DNA of 64,000 nt from Qipengyuania citrea (GCF_024171405.1 NZ_JALJZT010000002.1:1116001-1180000); one strand, 5' to 3'. Shown: positions 17,841 to 26,927, counted from the first letter of the stretch. Numbers and translations are program-made. Notes: generated by a model not told the origin, from the letters alone.

Positions 17841-19937
17841 ATGACTTTACGTTCGTTGACGCTGGCAGCGTCTACCCTTGCGCTGATTGCCGCTGCGCAT
17901 GCGCCGGCCCACGCCCAGGGCAGCGACGATGTGGCGGATACCGCCACCCCGGCAACCGCGCCAAGTGCGGGCGCGCAGGTGTTCGAGCCGGCCTATTTCG
18001 ACCAGTTCGCACCGCGCAATGCGCTCGACATGGTCGATCGCATCCCCGGCTTCTCGATCAGCGGGGGCAATGACCAGGGCCAGCGCGGGCTTGGTCAGGC
18101 GACGCAGAACGTGATCGTCAATGGCGAGCGCCTGTCGAGCAAGTCCGAAAGCGTGCACGACCAGCTGCGCCGCATCCCCGCACCCGATGTAATCCGGATC
18201 GAGATTCTCGACGGCAATGCCACCAGCATCCCGGGTCTGACCGGGCAGGTCGCCAATGTCGTTTACACCACCACCGGCTCATCCGGGCAGTTCGAATGGA
18301 CGACCGGTTTCCGCCCCTACAACACCGCGGCGCAGCTCTTCGGCGGTGAAATCTCGGTGATCGGCAGCAGCGGCGCGCTCGATTACACGGTCTCGCTGTC
18401 GAACGAGAACAACCGTTTCGGTGCGGATGGACCGGTCACCATCACCGATCGCGACGGGGCGCTGATCGAACTGCAGGACACCAAGTTTTCGGGCCGGTTC
18501 GACAATCCCAAGCTCTCCACCGCATTCTCCTACGATTTCGGCGGCGGCGTGCTGGCCAATCTCAACCTCAGCTACGGGGTCGACTACTATTCGCGCCAGG
18601 AACCCGAAACCGGGACGCGCGCATCGGGCGAAACTCGCACCCGCGAATCGCGGACCGATGAAGATGGTCCCTTCTACGAGCTGGGCGGCGACATCCAGTT
18701 TCCCTTCGGCCCCGGCTCGCTCAAGCTGATCGGCCTCGAGCGGTTCGAGCGCGATAATTACGCCTCGACGCTGATCGACAGGTTCTCCGACGGCAGCCCG
18801 TCGCGGGGCTCGCGCTTCCAGCAGACCAACGGCGAAGGCGAGCGGATCGGGCGCTTCGAATATGACTGGCGATTGTGGAAGGCCGACTGGCAGCTGTCGG
18901 GCGAGGCCGCCTTCAACCGGCTCGACCGGCGTTCGAGGCTGTTCGAACTGGCCCCCGGCGACGAATTCGTCGAGCGCGCCTTCCCGCAAGGCACCGGCGG
19001 GGTGACCGAAGATCGCTACGAAGCCAGCCTCAGCGTCTCGCGGTCCCTGTCACGCACGCTGTCGGTCCAGCTGATCGGAGCAATGGAATTCTCGACCATC
19101 GAGCAGACCGGCTTTGCCGCCAATTCGCGCAGCTTCAAGCGGCCCAAGGGATCGTTTGCCGCGACGTGGAAACCGCGCGACGATTTCGACGTCTCGGTCA
19201 CGCTGGCGAAACGCGTCAGCCAACTGTCCTTCGGCGATTTCCTCGCCTCGGTATCGCTCAACAACGACAATCAGAACGGCGGCAATAACGAGCTCGTCCC
19301 CTACCAGAGCTACAATGTCGAGATCGAAGCCAACAAGACCTTCGGTCCGTGGGGCTCGATCAAGCTGGAAGCCCGCAAGGCGTGGTTCGAAGATTTCATC
19401 GACTGGTTCCCGCTGCCCAATGGCGGCGAGGCGCGCGGCAATATCGGCGATGCGGACCGGCTCCATCTGCAGGCCAATGCGACGCTCAACCTCGACCCCG
19501 TCGGATTTCGCGGTGCGCGGCTCGATGTCGAGGTGATCAAGCGGTTCATGAATGTCACTGATCCCTTCACCGGTCTGGAGCGCCCCTTCTCCTACGACCA
19601 GGAAGGCGCGTTCGAGATCGATTTCCGTCACGATATTCCCGGCAGCGCCTGGGCGTGGGGCGCAAGCCTCGATCACGATGACCCGGCGCCCTATGCGCGG
19701 CGATACGAGGAGGGCCGCGAATGGGAAGGCCCTGTGTGGGGCGGGCTGTTTATCGAGCACAAGGATGTATTCGGCCTCACGGTTCAGGCCCGCGCGAGCA
19801 ATCTGCTGGGTGCGCGCAACTACTTCCGCCGCACGGTCTATGACGGCGAGCGCCCCGATGGCGATATCCGCTTCGAGGAGTATCAGGACCGCCGCATCGG
19901 CCCGATCTTCCGCCTGACCGTGAGCGGGGATTTCTAG
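17841..19937 (+). CDS. TonB-dependent receptor
   Basis: The 698-residue protein has a signal peptide (AHA-Q cleavage near residue 25), a plug domain (ALDMVDRIPGFSISGG, NVIVNGERLSSKS and a region with VIRIEILDGNA), and a long beta-barrel ending in phenylalanine (FRLTVSGDF). Such receptors take up scarce ligands across the outer membrane using TonB energy. The plug is of the short PEP-like type seen in sphingomonads, and the ligand cannot be inferred. It is divergent from clpP and precedes the antiporter gene by 55 bp. Confidence 0.92.
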   Translation: MTLRSLTLAASTLALIAAAHAPAHAQGSDDVADTATPATAPSAGAQVFEPAYFDQFAPRNALDMVDRIPGFSISGGNDQGQRGLGQATQNVIVNGERLSSKSESVHDQLRRIPAPDVIRIEILDGNATSIPGLTGQVANVVYTTTGSSGQFEWTTGFRPYNTAAQLFGGEISVIGSSGALDYTVSLSNENNRFGADGPVTITDRDGALIELQDTKFSGRFDNPKLSTAFSYDFGGGVLANLNLSYGVDYYSRQEPETGTRASGETRTRESRTDEDGPFYELGGDIQFPFGPGSLKLIGLERFERDNYASTLIDRFSDGSPSRGSRFQQTNGEGERIGRFEYDWRLWKADWQLSGEAAFNRLDRRSRLFELAPGDEFVERAFPQGTGGVTEDRYEASLSVSRSLSRTLSVQLIGAMEFSTIEQTGFAANSRSFKRPKGSFAATWKPRDDFDVSVTLAKRVSQLSFGDFLASVSLNNDNQNGGNNELVPYQSYNVEIEANKTFGPWGSIKLEARKAWFEDFIDWFPLPNGGEARGNIGDADRLHLQANATLNLDPVGFRGARLDVEVIKRFMNVTDPFTGLERPFSYDQEGAFEIDFRHDIPGSAWAWGASLDHDDPAPYARRYEEGREWEGPVWGGLFIEHKDVFGLTVQARASNLLGARNYFRRTVYDGERPDGDIRFEEYQDRRIGPIFRLTVSGDF

Positions 19938-19992
19938 GGCCTCGCGGACCCCTCCCGCGTTCCACGCGTTAGGCGGAACAAGGGAGACCATC

Positions 19993-21336
19993 TTGGAATT
20001 CGATCCGCGTATTGTGATGTTCGTCGTTTTCGGCGCGGGGCTGACGCTGGCCGTCACGCTCGAGCGGTGGCTGGCGCGCTACTGGCTGTCGCTGCCGATC
20101 CTCTATGTCGCGGTCGGTTTCGCGGTGTGGTCGCTGCCGCTGGGGCTGCCGCATTTCAACCCGACGGTCGACGGCTTCGATGCGATGACGCTGGAATATG
20201 CCACCGAGTTCATCGTCATCGCTTCGCTGATGGCCGCCGGGATCGCGATCGACCGGCCGGTCAGCTGGGTCAACTGGCGCCAGATCTGGCCGCTGCTGGT
20301 GATCGCCATGCCGCTGACGATCGGCGCGGTGGCGCTGCTCGGCTGGTGGGGCCTGGGACTGGCCCCCGCGAGCGCGATCCTGCTAGGCGCAGCCCTGGCC
20401 CCGACCGATCCGGTGCTGGCGCGGAGCGTCCAGGTCGGCCCGCCGGGCGAGGACCAGCGGCACGACGTCCGGTTCAGCCTGACGGTCGAAGCCGGGCTCA
20501 ACGACGGCTTCGCCTTCCCCTTCACCTATCTGGCAATTGCCGCGGTCGGGATGACCGCACTGGGCGGCTGGACGCTCGAATGGGCCGCGCTCGACCTTGG
20601 CTGGCGGATCGTGATGGGCTGCGCGGTCGGCTGGGCCGTGGGCCGCATCGGCTCGTGGTATGTCTTCGAACGCGAAGCCGATTCGCCCATGGAAGAGATC
20701 GACGAAGCCAGCGAGAGCGCCGCCCAGCCCAGCTATTCGACCAGCGAGGGATTGATCGTGCTCGGCACGCTGCTGCTCGCCTATGGGCTGGCCGAACTGG
20801 TCGAGGGCTACGGCTTCCTCGCGGTCTTCGTCGGCGCCGTGACCGCCCGCCAGCGCGAGAACCGCAGCCGCTATCACAAGATCAGCCACCACTTCATCGA
20901 CCAGATCGAGCAGATCGTGCTGGTCGCGGTGCTGTTCGGCTTTGGAGCGATGCTGGCAAGCGGCGTGCTGTCCGCGCTGACCTGGCCCGCCGCGCTGGTG
21001 GGGATTGCGCTGATCTTCATCATCCGCCCGATTGCGGGTCTGCTCGCAGAGCTGAACTGCGATCTGCCGGTGGTCGGCAAGCTGGCGGTAGCGTTCCTCG
21101 GGGTGCGCGGAATGGGTTCGATCTATTATCTCGCCTATGGCCAGAACCACGCCGACTTTGCCCAGATCGACCTGTTATGGGCCACGGTCAGCTTCACCAT
21201 CCTGCTATCGATCGTGGTCCATGGCGTCGTTTCGGGGCCGCTTATCCGCCATGTCGAGAACCGCCGTGCGCATGTCCATGCCGGGCAGGATACCAGCATG
21301 GCCGCCCTATCGCCCGAGGCGGCAAAGCCGGAATAA
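19993..21336 (+). CDS. Monovalent cation:proton antiporter, CPA1/NhaP type
   Basis: The 447-residue protein has about 12 hydrophobic segments and family features such as ALAPTDPVLARSVQVG, with the Asp of the ion site, and SLTVEAGLNDGFAFPF, with the ND pair. A downstream segment carries AFLGVRGMGSIYYL. It should exchange Na+ or K+ for H+ across the inner membrane. The start is TTG at 19993, preceded by AAGGGAG; a start at the methionine ten codons further in would be possible. Confidence 0.9.
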   Translation: MEFDPRIVMFVVFGAGLTLAVTLERWLARYWLSLPILYVAVGFAVWSLPLGLPHFNPTVDGFDAMTLEYATEFIVIASLMAAGIAIDRPVSWVNWRQIWPLLVIAMPLTIGAVALLGWWGLGLAPASAILLGAALAPTDPVLARSVQVGPPGEDQRHDVRFSLTVEAGLNDGFAFPFTYLAIAAVGMTALGGWTLEWAALDLGWRIVMGCAVGWAVGRIGSWYVFEREADSPMEEIDEASESAAQPSYSTSEGLIVLGTLLLAYGLAELVEGYGFLAVFVGAVTARQRENRSRYHKISHHFIDQIEQIVLVAVLFGFGAMLASGVLSALTWPAALVGIALIFIIRPIAGLLAELNCDLPVVGKLAVAFLGVRGMGSIYYLAYGQNHADFAQIDLLWATVSFTILLSIVVHGVVSGPLIRHVENRRAHVHAGQDTSMAALSPEAAKPE

Positions 21337-21352
21337 CATCGCCCAACGACAA

Positions 21353-21380
21353 GGGGCGGCGAACCGTAGTCCGCCGCCCC
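21353..21380. terminator. GC-rich hairpin between the antiporter and trigger factor genes
   Basis: Nine bases at 21353-21361 pair with 21372-21380 around a ten-base loop. It lies between the convergent ends of the two genes, but there is no long T-run, so its terminator activity is uncertain. Confidence 0.5.
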
Positions 21381-21403
21381 TCGCGTAACCCGTTGGTGCG
21401 GGA

Positions 21404-22981
21404 TTATTTCTTTGCGGCGGCCTTCTTGGCGGGCGCTTTCTTGGCGGCCGGCTTCTTGGCAGCGGGCTTCTTCGCCGGAGCCTTGTCCTCGTCCTTGGCG
21501 GCAGCAGCCTTCTTCGGCGCGGCTTTCTTGGCCGGCGCCTTCTTGGCGGCGGGCTTGTCGTCCGCGTCCTTGGCAGCATCCTTCTTGGCCGGAGCCTTCT
21601 TCGCGGCGGCCTTCTTGGCCGGGGCCTTCTTCTTCGGCTTTTCCTCGGTGGTCTCTTCCGCTTCGATCGCGGCTTCGAGTTCCTCGCGGGTCACTTCCCG
21701 GTCGGTGATCTCGGCCTTGTCGAACAGGAAGTCGACGACCTTGTCCTCATAGAGCGGCGCGCGCAGCTGGGCGGCGGCCATCGGTTCGGACTGGACGTAC
21801 TGGACGAACCGCTCGCGGTCTTCGGCGCGATATTGCTGCGCTGCCTGCTGGATGAGCATGTTCATCTCGTTGGCATTGACCTCGACGCCGTTCTTCTGGC
21901 CGATTTCCGACAGCAGCAGGCCAAGGCGGACACGGCGTTCGGCGATCTTGCGGTAATCGTCCTTCTCGTCGTCCATTTCCTTGAGCATGGCTTCGGCATC
22001 GTCCGACTGCGCGGCTTCCTGCTGGAGCTGGGCCCAGATCTGTTCGAATTCGGCTTCGACCATGCCCTGCGGCACGGCGAAATCGTGACCGGCGGCCAGC
22101 GTGTCGAGCAGCTGGCGCTTCATCTGCGTGCGGGTGAGGCCGGCAGTTTCCTGCTCGAGCTGGCCGCGCAGCAGTTCCTTGAGCTTGGCGAGATCCTCGA
22201 GGCCGAGGTTCTTGGCGAACTCGTCGTCGATCGCAGTGTCGGTCGGGACCTTGACCTGCTGGACGGTGATGTCGAATTCGGCATCCTTGCCCTTGAGGTT
22301 TTCCGCCGGGTAATCGTCGGGGAAGGTCACCGTGATGGTCTTGGTGTCGCCGGTCTTCACGCCCGTAAGCTGTTCTTCGAAGCCGGGGATGAACTGGCCC
22401 GAGCCGATCACCAGCGGGGTGTTTTCGGCCTTGCCGCCTTCGAATTCGGTCCCGTCGACACGGCCGACGAAATCGATGATCAGCTGGTCGCCGTCGCCGG
22501 CCTTCTTGGTCTTGGCAGCGTCCTTATAGCTCTTGTTGTTCGACGCGATCCGCTCGACCGCTTCCATGACCTGCTCGTCGGTCACCGGAACGGTCAGGCG
22601 TTCGAGTTCGAGGCCATCCACTTCGGGGGCGTCGATTTCGGGAAGGATTTCGACTTCGACGCTGAGCGAGGCATCCTTGCCTTCTTCATAGCCCTCGTCG
22701 ATCTCGACCTTCGGCTGCATCGCAGGGCGCAGCTTGTTGTCGGCCATCACCTTGTCGACCGATTCGCGGATCATGTCGTTGACCATCTGCGCGTGCAGCT
22801 GTTCGCCGTGCATCTTGCGGACCAGGTTCGCCGGCACCTTGCCCGGGCGGAAGCCGGGCATCTTCACCTGCGGGGCGATCTTCTTGACTTCGCTGTTGAC
22901 GCGCTCGTCGATTTCCTTGGCAGGAATGGTGACGGTGTAGGCGCGCTTGAGGCCCTCGTTGGCGGTCTCTTTGATCTGCAT
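21404..22981 (-). CDS. tig: Trigger factor (ribosome-associated chaperone and prolyl isomerase) with Lys/Ala-rich tail
   Basis: The 525-residue protein has the ribosome-binding N-terminal domain (PGFRPGKVP loop), an FKBP-type isomerase domain (IIDFVGRVDGTEFEGG, FIPGFEEQL) and the C-terminal chaperone arms. After about residue 445 comes a tail of some 80 residues made of repeated PAKKAAAKK-like units, resembling histone H1 tails. Typical trigger factors stop near 430-450 residues. ATG 22981 begins the conserved MQIKET start; a TTG at 23005 is less likely. tRNA-Leu lies just upstream. Confidence 0.96.
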   Translation of the reverse strand: MQIKETANEGLKRAYTVTIPAKEIDERVNSEVKKIAPQVKMPGFRPGKVPANLVRKMHGEQLHAQMVNDMIRESVDKVMADNKLRPAMQPKVEIDEGYEEGKDASLSVEVEILPEIDAPEVDGLELERLTVPVTDEQVMEAVERIASNNKSYKDAAKTKKAGDGDQLIIDFVGRVDGTEFEGGKAENTPLVIGSGQFIPGFEEQLTGVKTGDTKTITVTFPDDYPAENLKGKDAEFDITVQQVKVPTDTAIDDEFAKNLGLEDLAKLKELLRGQLEQETAGLTRTQMKRQLLDTLAAGHDFAVPQGMVEAEFEQIWAQLQQEAAQSDDAEAMLKEMDDEKDDYRKIAERRVRLGLLLSEIGQKNGVEVNANEMNMLIQQAAQQYRAEDRERFVQYVQSEPMAAAQLRAPLYEDKVVDFLFDKAEITDREVTREELEAAIEAEETTEEKPKKKAPAKKAAAKKAPAKKDAAKDADDKPAAKKAPAKKAAPKKAAAAKDEDKAPAKKPAAKKPAAKKAPAKKAAAKK

Positions 22982-23044
22982 GGGTTGAAACTCGTGACTT
23001 TCCAAAAGCGACTATGTGCAAGGGGATTCGCGCGGCGGCGGCAC

Positions 23045-23129
23045 TGGTGCGGGCGAAGGGACTCGAACCCCCACATCTTTCGATACTGGTACCTAAAACC
23101 AGCGCGTCTACCAGTTCCGCCACGCCCGC
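23045..23129 (-). tRNA. tRNA-Leu, anticodon UAG
   Basis: On the minus strand the acceptor GCGGGCG (from 23129) pairs with CGCCCGC before an encoded ACCA (complement of 23045-23048). The anticodon stem CTGGT/ACCAG holds the loop TTTAGGT with anticodon TAG, the extended variable arm is of leucine type, and the T arm carries GGTTCGAGTCC. The gene is 85 nt including CCA. Confidence 0.96.
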
Positions 23130-23262
23130 TAACCCGAACGAAGCTGCGCGTTGGCGACATGCGCTACGCGTGTAGGCGCGTGCCTCTAGTAGGATGCGAC
23201 CAAATGCGCAAGCGCGGCGACGGGTGAGGGAACGGCTTTGCGCGCGCACGTGTTTTGTAATC

Positions 23263-23484
23263 ATGCACGACTACGATAAACCCAAGCCGCCGGCCAATAC
23301 TCCGCCGGTCATCGATCCCGGGGCACAGCCGGAAAGTCCGGCCGGACCGAAGGCCGATGGCGAGGTGCCTGCCGAAGACACAGAAGACGAAAAGGTCGAA
23401 GTCGAGAAAGCGCTCGGCAACGCGCAAGAAGGCGGTCGCGACGGTGCGGGTGAAGCCGCGCTCGACAGTCCGCCACCCGATTGA
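23263..23484 (+). CDS. Small Pro/acid-rich hypothetical protein
   Basis: A 73-residue acidic, proline-rich protein with no hydrophobic segment, ending in SPPPD. ATG 23263 is chosen over an upstream start at 23194 because the composition changes there. It is followed 11 bp later by another Pro/Asp-rich ORF with a similar ending, suggesting a duplicated or functionally linked pair. No family is recognised; the product is probably disordered. Confidence 0.5.
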   Translation: MHDYDKPKPPANTPPVIDPGAQPESPAGPKADGEVPAEDTEDEKVEVEKALGNAQEGGRDGAGEAALDSPPPD

Positions 23485-23495
23485 GGATACCATAT

Positions 23496-23675
23496 ATGGC
23501 GACGCAACCCGACCCCGATCCCGACACCATCAATCCCGGTGCACCCGACGAGATGCCGCCCGCGAGTCCGCCCGACGAGGCACCGATGCATGAACCGCCC
23601 GGTTTCGAGCCGCCGCAACCCGACTTCGACGAGCCCGACCGCGGTCCCGATGAAACACCCCCGCCGCCCGATTGA
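23496..23675 (+). CDS. Small Pro/Asp-rich hypothetical protein
   Basis: The 59-residue product is dominated by Pro, Asp and Glu (DPDPDT, PPQPDFDEPDR, ending PPPPD) and is predicted to be disordered. ATG 23496 follows GAGGATACC. It lies between the similar small ORF upstream and the DUF3297 gene 39 bp downstream, all on the plus strand, so a small operon is likely. Function unknown. Confidence 0.5.
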   Translation: MATQPDPDPDTINPGAPDEMPPASPPDEAPMHEPPGFEPPQPDFDEPDRGPDETPPPPD

Positions 23676-23714
23676 TCTTGCCCGCGCGCGCGCGTCGCAG
23701 TATCGGCGCGCGCC

Positions 23715-23999
23715 ATGAGCGAAGAAACCAAGAGCCAGACCCCGCCCGATCACCTTTCGGTCAATCCGGATAGCGAGCATTTCAAGATGGAAGCGCTCGA
23801 GCGCGGCGTCGGCATCCGCTTCAAAGGCAAGCAGCGCACCGACATCGAGGAATATTCGATTTCCGAAGGCTGGGTGCGCGTTCAGGCAGGCAAGACCGTG
23901 GATCGCCGCGGCAAGCCGCTGACGATCAAGCTGACGGGTCCGGTCGAAGCCTGGTTTGAAGATATGGGCGACGAACCGCCGGTGGCCAAGGCCGACTGA
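23715..23999 (+). CDS. DUF3297 family protein
   Basis: The 94-residue protein matches DUF3297 in length and in its stretches LSVNPDSEHF, GVGIRFKGKQR, EYSISEGWVRV and VEAWFED. It is a small soluble protein conserved in alphaproteobacteria and of unknown function. Its stop codon directly abuts the stop of the convergent CHAP gene, leaving no intergenic base. Confidence 0.85.
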   Translation: MSEETKSQTPPDHLSVNPDSEHFKMEALERGVGIRFKGKQRTDIEEYSISEGWVRVQAGKTVDRRGKPLTIKLTGPVEAWFEDMGDEPPVAKAD

Positions 24000-24578
24000 T
24001 CAGTCTGCGAAATCGGCGAAGGCGCTGAGAAACCTCTTCGAGGTTTGCTTGCGCGCCGGGGCCATTGCGATCTGGCGGCGCGGCTGCGGCTTCCGATCGC
24101 TATAGATGAAGCCATCGACCGGCCAGGCCGTCGTCCCGACCTTGCCCAGCGGGGCGTACCAGACGCGCACCTCGCTCCAGTCATTGTTGGGCGAAACGTC
24201 GACCGCGAGCACATCCTTTTCGATCTGACCGCGGCGGCCATTGATCGGCGACCAATTGGCGTGATCGAGCAGCACCCGCCGCGAATCGAGCACGCGGCTG
24301 ACAGCGGCCACATGACCTAACTGCATATTGCGATGCGCGCTGAAGGCCATCACTGCGCCGGGACGCGGGGTGGACCCGGTGGCGTAGCGGCCTTGCGCCT
24401 GGTCCCACCAGGTATGTGCATCGCCGTATATCTGGATACCTGAGACATCGCGCGCATAGGGTACGCACTGGAGGTAGGCGTCCAGTTCCGCGCCTTGGGC
24501 GGCGAAGGTGTCGAAGTCCTCGGCAAGCGCAGGTGTGGCGCAGGCAAGCAAGGCGATCACGGCAAGATTCTTCCTCAT
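24000..24578 (-). CDS. Secreted CHAP-domain amidase/endopeptidase
   Basis: The 192-residue protein has a signal peptide (ALA-E near residue 19) and a CHAP domain with the nucleophilic cysteine in YLQCVPYAR (Cys38), the histidine in LGHVAAV (His89) and a polar residue in DHANWS. CHAP enzymes cut peptidoglycan or glutathionyl-spermidine amides; export points to cell-wall hydrolysis. ATG 24578 is set by the signal peptide. A CtrA-like TTAACCAT lies upstream (24638-24645). It diverges from der. Confidence 0.88.
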   Translation of the reverse strand: MRKNLAVIALLACATPALAEDFDTFAAQGAELDAYLQCVPYARDVSGIQIYGDAHTWWDQAQGRYATGSTPRPGAVMAFSAHRNMQLGHVAAVSRVLDSRRVLLDHANWSPINGRRGQIEKDVLAVDVSPNNDWSEVRVWYAPLGKVGTTAWPVDGFIYSDRKPQPRRQIAMAPARKQTSKRFLSAFADFAD

Positions 24579-24627
24579 ACCGGCAGGATTATGCCGGTTA
24601 AGCTTATCGCGATCTTTCCACTTACGG

Positions 24628-24645
24628 TTAACGTGATTTAACCAT
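24628..24645. promoter_or_regulatory. Possible CtrA-type site between the CHAP gene and der
   Basis: TTAA (24628-24631) is followed after six bases by TTAACCAT (24638-24645). The latter matches the CtrA half-site, but the spacing is one base short of the TTAA-N7-TTAA consensus. It is assigned because ChpT is encoded nearby and CHAP hydrolases can be cell-cycle timed. The assignment is tentative. Confidence 0.3.
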
Positions 24646-24699
24646 GATCCCTGCTGCCGCTTGCAAAGCGGCGCGCAAAGCGCCACTTGCCGCGCCATC

Positions 24700-26100
24700 A
24701 TGGTGCCCTCCTCCTCCAAGCCAACGGTGATCATCATCGGCCGGCCCAATGTCGGCAAATCGACGCTGTTCAATCGGCTCGTGGGCAAGCGCCTAGCGCT
24801 GGTCGACGACCAGCCCGGCGTCACGCGCGACCGGCGCTTCGGCAATGCGGAAATCGCCGGGCTCGAGTTTCAGGTGGTCGACACTGCCGGGTGGGAGGAC
24901 GAAGACCCCGCCAGCCTGCCCGGGCGGATGCGCATGCAAACCGAAGTCAGCCTCGAGGGCGCCGATGCCGCGATGTTCGTGTTCGACGCGCGCGTCGGCC
25001 TGACCCCGCTCGACGAGGAAATCGCCCGCTGGCTGCGCGGACAGTCGGTCCCCGTAGTGCTCGTCGCCAACAAGGCGGAAGGCACGCAGGGCGACGCCGG
25101 CATCTACGAAAGCTTCTCGCTCGGCTTTGGCGAACCGGCCGGCATCAGCGCCGAACACGGCGAAGGCATTGGCGACCTGTTCGAACGCCTCTGGCCGATC
25201 ATCGGTGACAAGGCCGAGGCGGCTGCCGAAACGCTCGAACTGAGCGAAGAGGATGAAGAGGCGCTGCTTGCCGGACCGCTTAAGCTGGCCATCGTCGGCC
25301 GCCCCAATGCGGGCAAGTCGACGCTGATCAACCGCATGCTGGGCGAAGACCGCCTGCTGACCGGTCCCGAAGCCGGGATCACGCGCGATTCGATCGCGGT
25401 CGATTGGGAATGGCATGACCCGCGTAGCGGCGAAGACCGCGAAATCCGGCTGATCGACACTGCGGGCATGCGCAAGAAGGCGCAGGTCATCGACAAACTC
25501 GAACGGCTTTCGGTCGCCGATGCCCGCCGCGCGGTCGACTTCGCCGAGGTCGTCGTGCTGCTGCTGGATGCTACCCGCGGTCTCGAATCGCAGGATCTCA
25601 AGATTGCCAGCATGGTGCTCGAAGAAGGGCGCGCGCTGATGATCGCGATCAACAAATGGGATGTCGCCGAAGGCGCCAGCGCGCTGTTCAACGGCATCCG
25701 CGAAGCGCTCAACGAAGGTCTGGCGCAGGTCCGCGGAGTGCCGCTGTTCGCGGTCAGCGCGAAGACCGGCAAGGGTATCGACCAGATGCTCGGCGCGGCG
25801 TTCGACCTGCGCGAAGCATGGAGCCGCCGTGTGCCCACCGCCGCGCTCAACCGCTGGTTCGACGATGCGCTTGAAGCCAATCCGCCGCCCGCCCCCAAGG
25901 GCAAGCGGATCAAGCTGCGTTATATCACGCAGGCCAGCATTCGCCCGCCGCGTTTCGTGGTGTTCGGTACGCGGCTCGATATGCTGCCCAAGAGCTATGA
26001 ACGCTATCTGATCAACGGCATCCGCGACAAGCTGGGCTTCGACGCGGTGCCGGTCCGCGTGGTGCTCAAGAGCCCCAAGAACCCCTTCCAGAAGGATTGA
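24700..26100 (+). CDS. der: Ribosome-assembly GTPase Der (EngA)
   Basis: The 466-residue protein has two tandem GTPase domains, each with a P-loop (GRPNVGKST at 14-22, GRPNAGKST near residue 205), G3 motifs VDTAGWE and IDTAGMRKK, and G4 motifs NKAE and NKWD. A KH-like C-terminal domain ends in SPKNPF. Two adjacent G domains are unique to Der, which is needed for 50S subunit maturation. ATG 24700 leaves only a few residues before the first G domain; the TTG at 24661 is less likely. The next gene begins at or near its stop. Confidence 0.96.
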   Translation: MVPSSSKPTVIIIGRPNVGKSTLFNRLVGKRLALVDDQPGVTRDRRFGNAEIAGLEFQVVDTAGWEDEDPASLPGRMRMQTEVSLEGADAAMFVFDARVGLTPLDEEIARWLRGQSVPVVLVANKAEGTQGDAGIYESFSLGFGEPAGISAEHGEGIGDLFERLWPIIGDKAEAAAETLELSEEDEEALLAGPLKLAIVGRPNAGKSTLINRMLGEDRLLTGPEAGITRDSIAVDWEWHDPRSGEDREIRLIDTAGMRKKAQVIDKLERLSVADARRAVDFAEVVVLLLDATRGLESQDLKIASMVLEEGRALMIAINKWDVAEGASALFNGIREALNEGLAQVRGVPLFAVSAKTGKGIDQMLGAAFDLREAWSRRVPTAALNRWFDDALEANPPPAPKGKRIKLRYITQASIRPPRFVVFGTRLDMLPKSYERYLINGIRDKLGFDAVPVRVVLKSPKNPFQKD

Positions 26101-26102
26101 GT

Positions 26103-26603
26103 TTGCCGCTGCTCGACATCCTGTCCGGCGTCGGCGCTTTCGACCTGATCGAGCGCACCAGTTCGACCCTGCGTGTGCAGCAGGTCGTCCAGCTCAGCCT
26201 CGCGCCGGCCTTCCTGCTTGCTGGGATCGGCGCGGTGATGAACGTCATGACCAACCGGCTGATCTGGGTCGCCAACAAGATCGAGCGGATTCTTAACGCG
26301 GGGGAAGATGGCGATGTCAAAGCCATGCGCGCCGAACTGCCCGCGCTGGAAATGCGCCGCAATTACGCCCAGCGCGCGGTCATGTTCAGCACCGCTTCGG
26401 CGCTGGCGATCAGCGTGGTCATCGTCCTATTGTTCGTGAGCGCCTTCGTCACCACGCCGCTGGGCACGCTGGTCGCTGCGACATGGGTGATGTGCATGGG
26501 ACTGCTTGTTGCAGGGCTCGCGTCCTTCCTGATGGAAACCCGCACCGCCGCCCGCCGCAACCGCGAACGGATCCGCGAACGCCGGGCTGCCGCCAAGTCC
26601 TGA
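26103..26603 (+). CDS. DUF2721 family membrane protein
   Basis: The protein of about 166 residues has hydrophobic helices at roughly 30-50, 100-120 and 128-150 and a very basic C-terminus. The stretch LSLAPAFLLAGIGAVMNVMTNRL is typical of DUF2721. Function is unknown. Two TTG codons could start it: 26097, overlapping the der stop, or 26103, which sits six bases after AAGGA and is preferred. It is probably co-translated with der. Confidence 0.82.
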   Translation: MPLLDILSGVGAFDLIERTSSTLRVQQVVQLSLAPAFLLAGIGAVMNVMTNRLIWVANKIERILNAGEDGDVKAMRAELPALEMRRNYAQRAVMFSTASALAISVVIVLLFVSAFVTTPLGTLVAATWVMCMGLLVAGLASFLMETRTAARRNRERIRERRAAAKS

Positions 26604-26720
26604 CGCAGTTTGCGCCCCGCGCGCGACCGACCGAAGTCATTTGCGCGACGATTGGCGTAAAAACGTCGGCCACGGTTCATCTCCACCTGTCATAAACGCG
26701 GCGGGGCAAGGAGGTGAGAT

Positions 26721-26927
26721 ATGAGCAAGCTCCGCGTTTCAATCCACGGGCATCCCAATCGCGCGGACGACCAGTTCGCCCTCGAAGCACTCGACATCGC
26801 CACTGCATTGACGATTGCCGATATCAACGTCGGCACGGGCGATGCGGAAATCTGGGATGGCGAGCAGCGGCTGGCCCGCCTGTCCAAGCACGGCGGCGTC
26901 CACGCGACCTTCTGGCGCGTCACCTGA
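26721..26927 (+). CDS. Small conserved-looking hypothetical protein with extended Shine-Dalgarno
   Basis: The 68-residue product has mixed polar composition, no signal or membrane helix, and looks like a compact alpha/beta protein (KLRVSIHGHPNR, LRDGE-like loops absent, ending FWRVT). Its ribosome site AAGGAGGTGA at 26708-26717 is nearly a full match to the 16S rRNA tail, so high translation is expected. No family is recognised. Confidence 0.6.
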   Translation: MSKLRVSIHGHPNRADDQFALEALDIATALTIADINVGTGDAEIWDGEQRLARLSKHGGVHATFWRVT

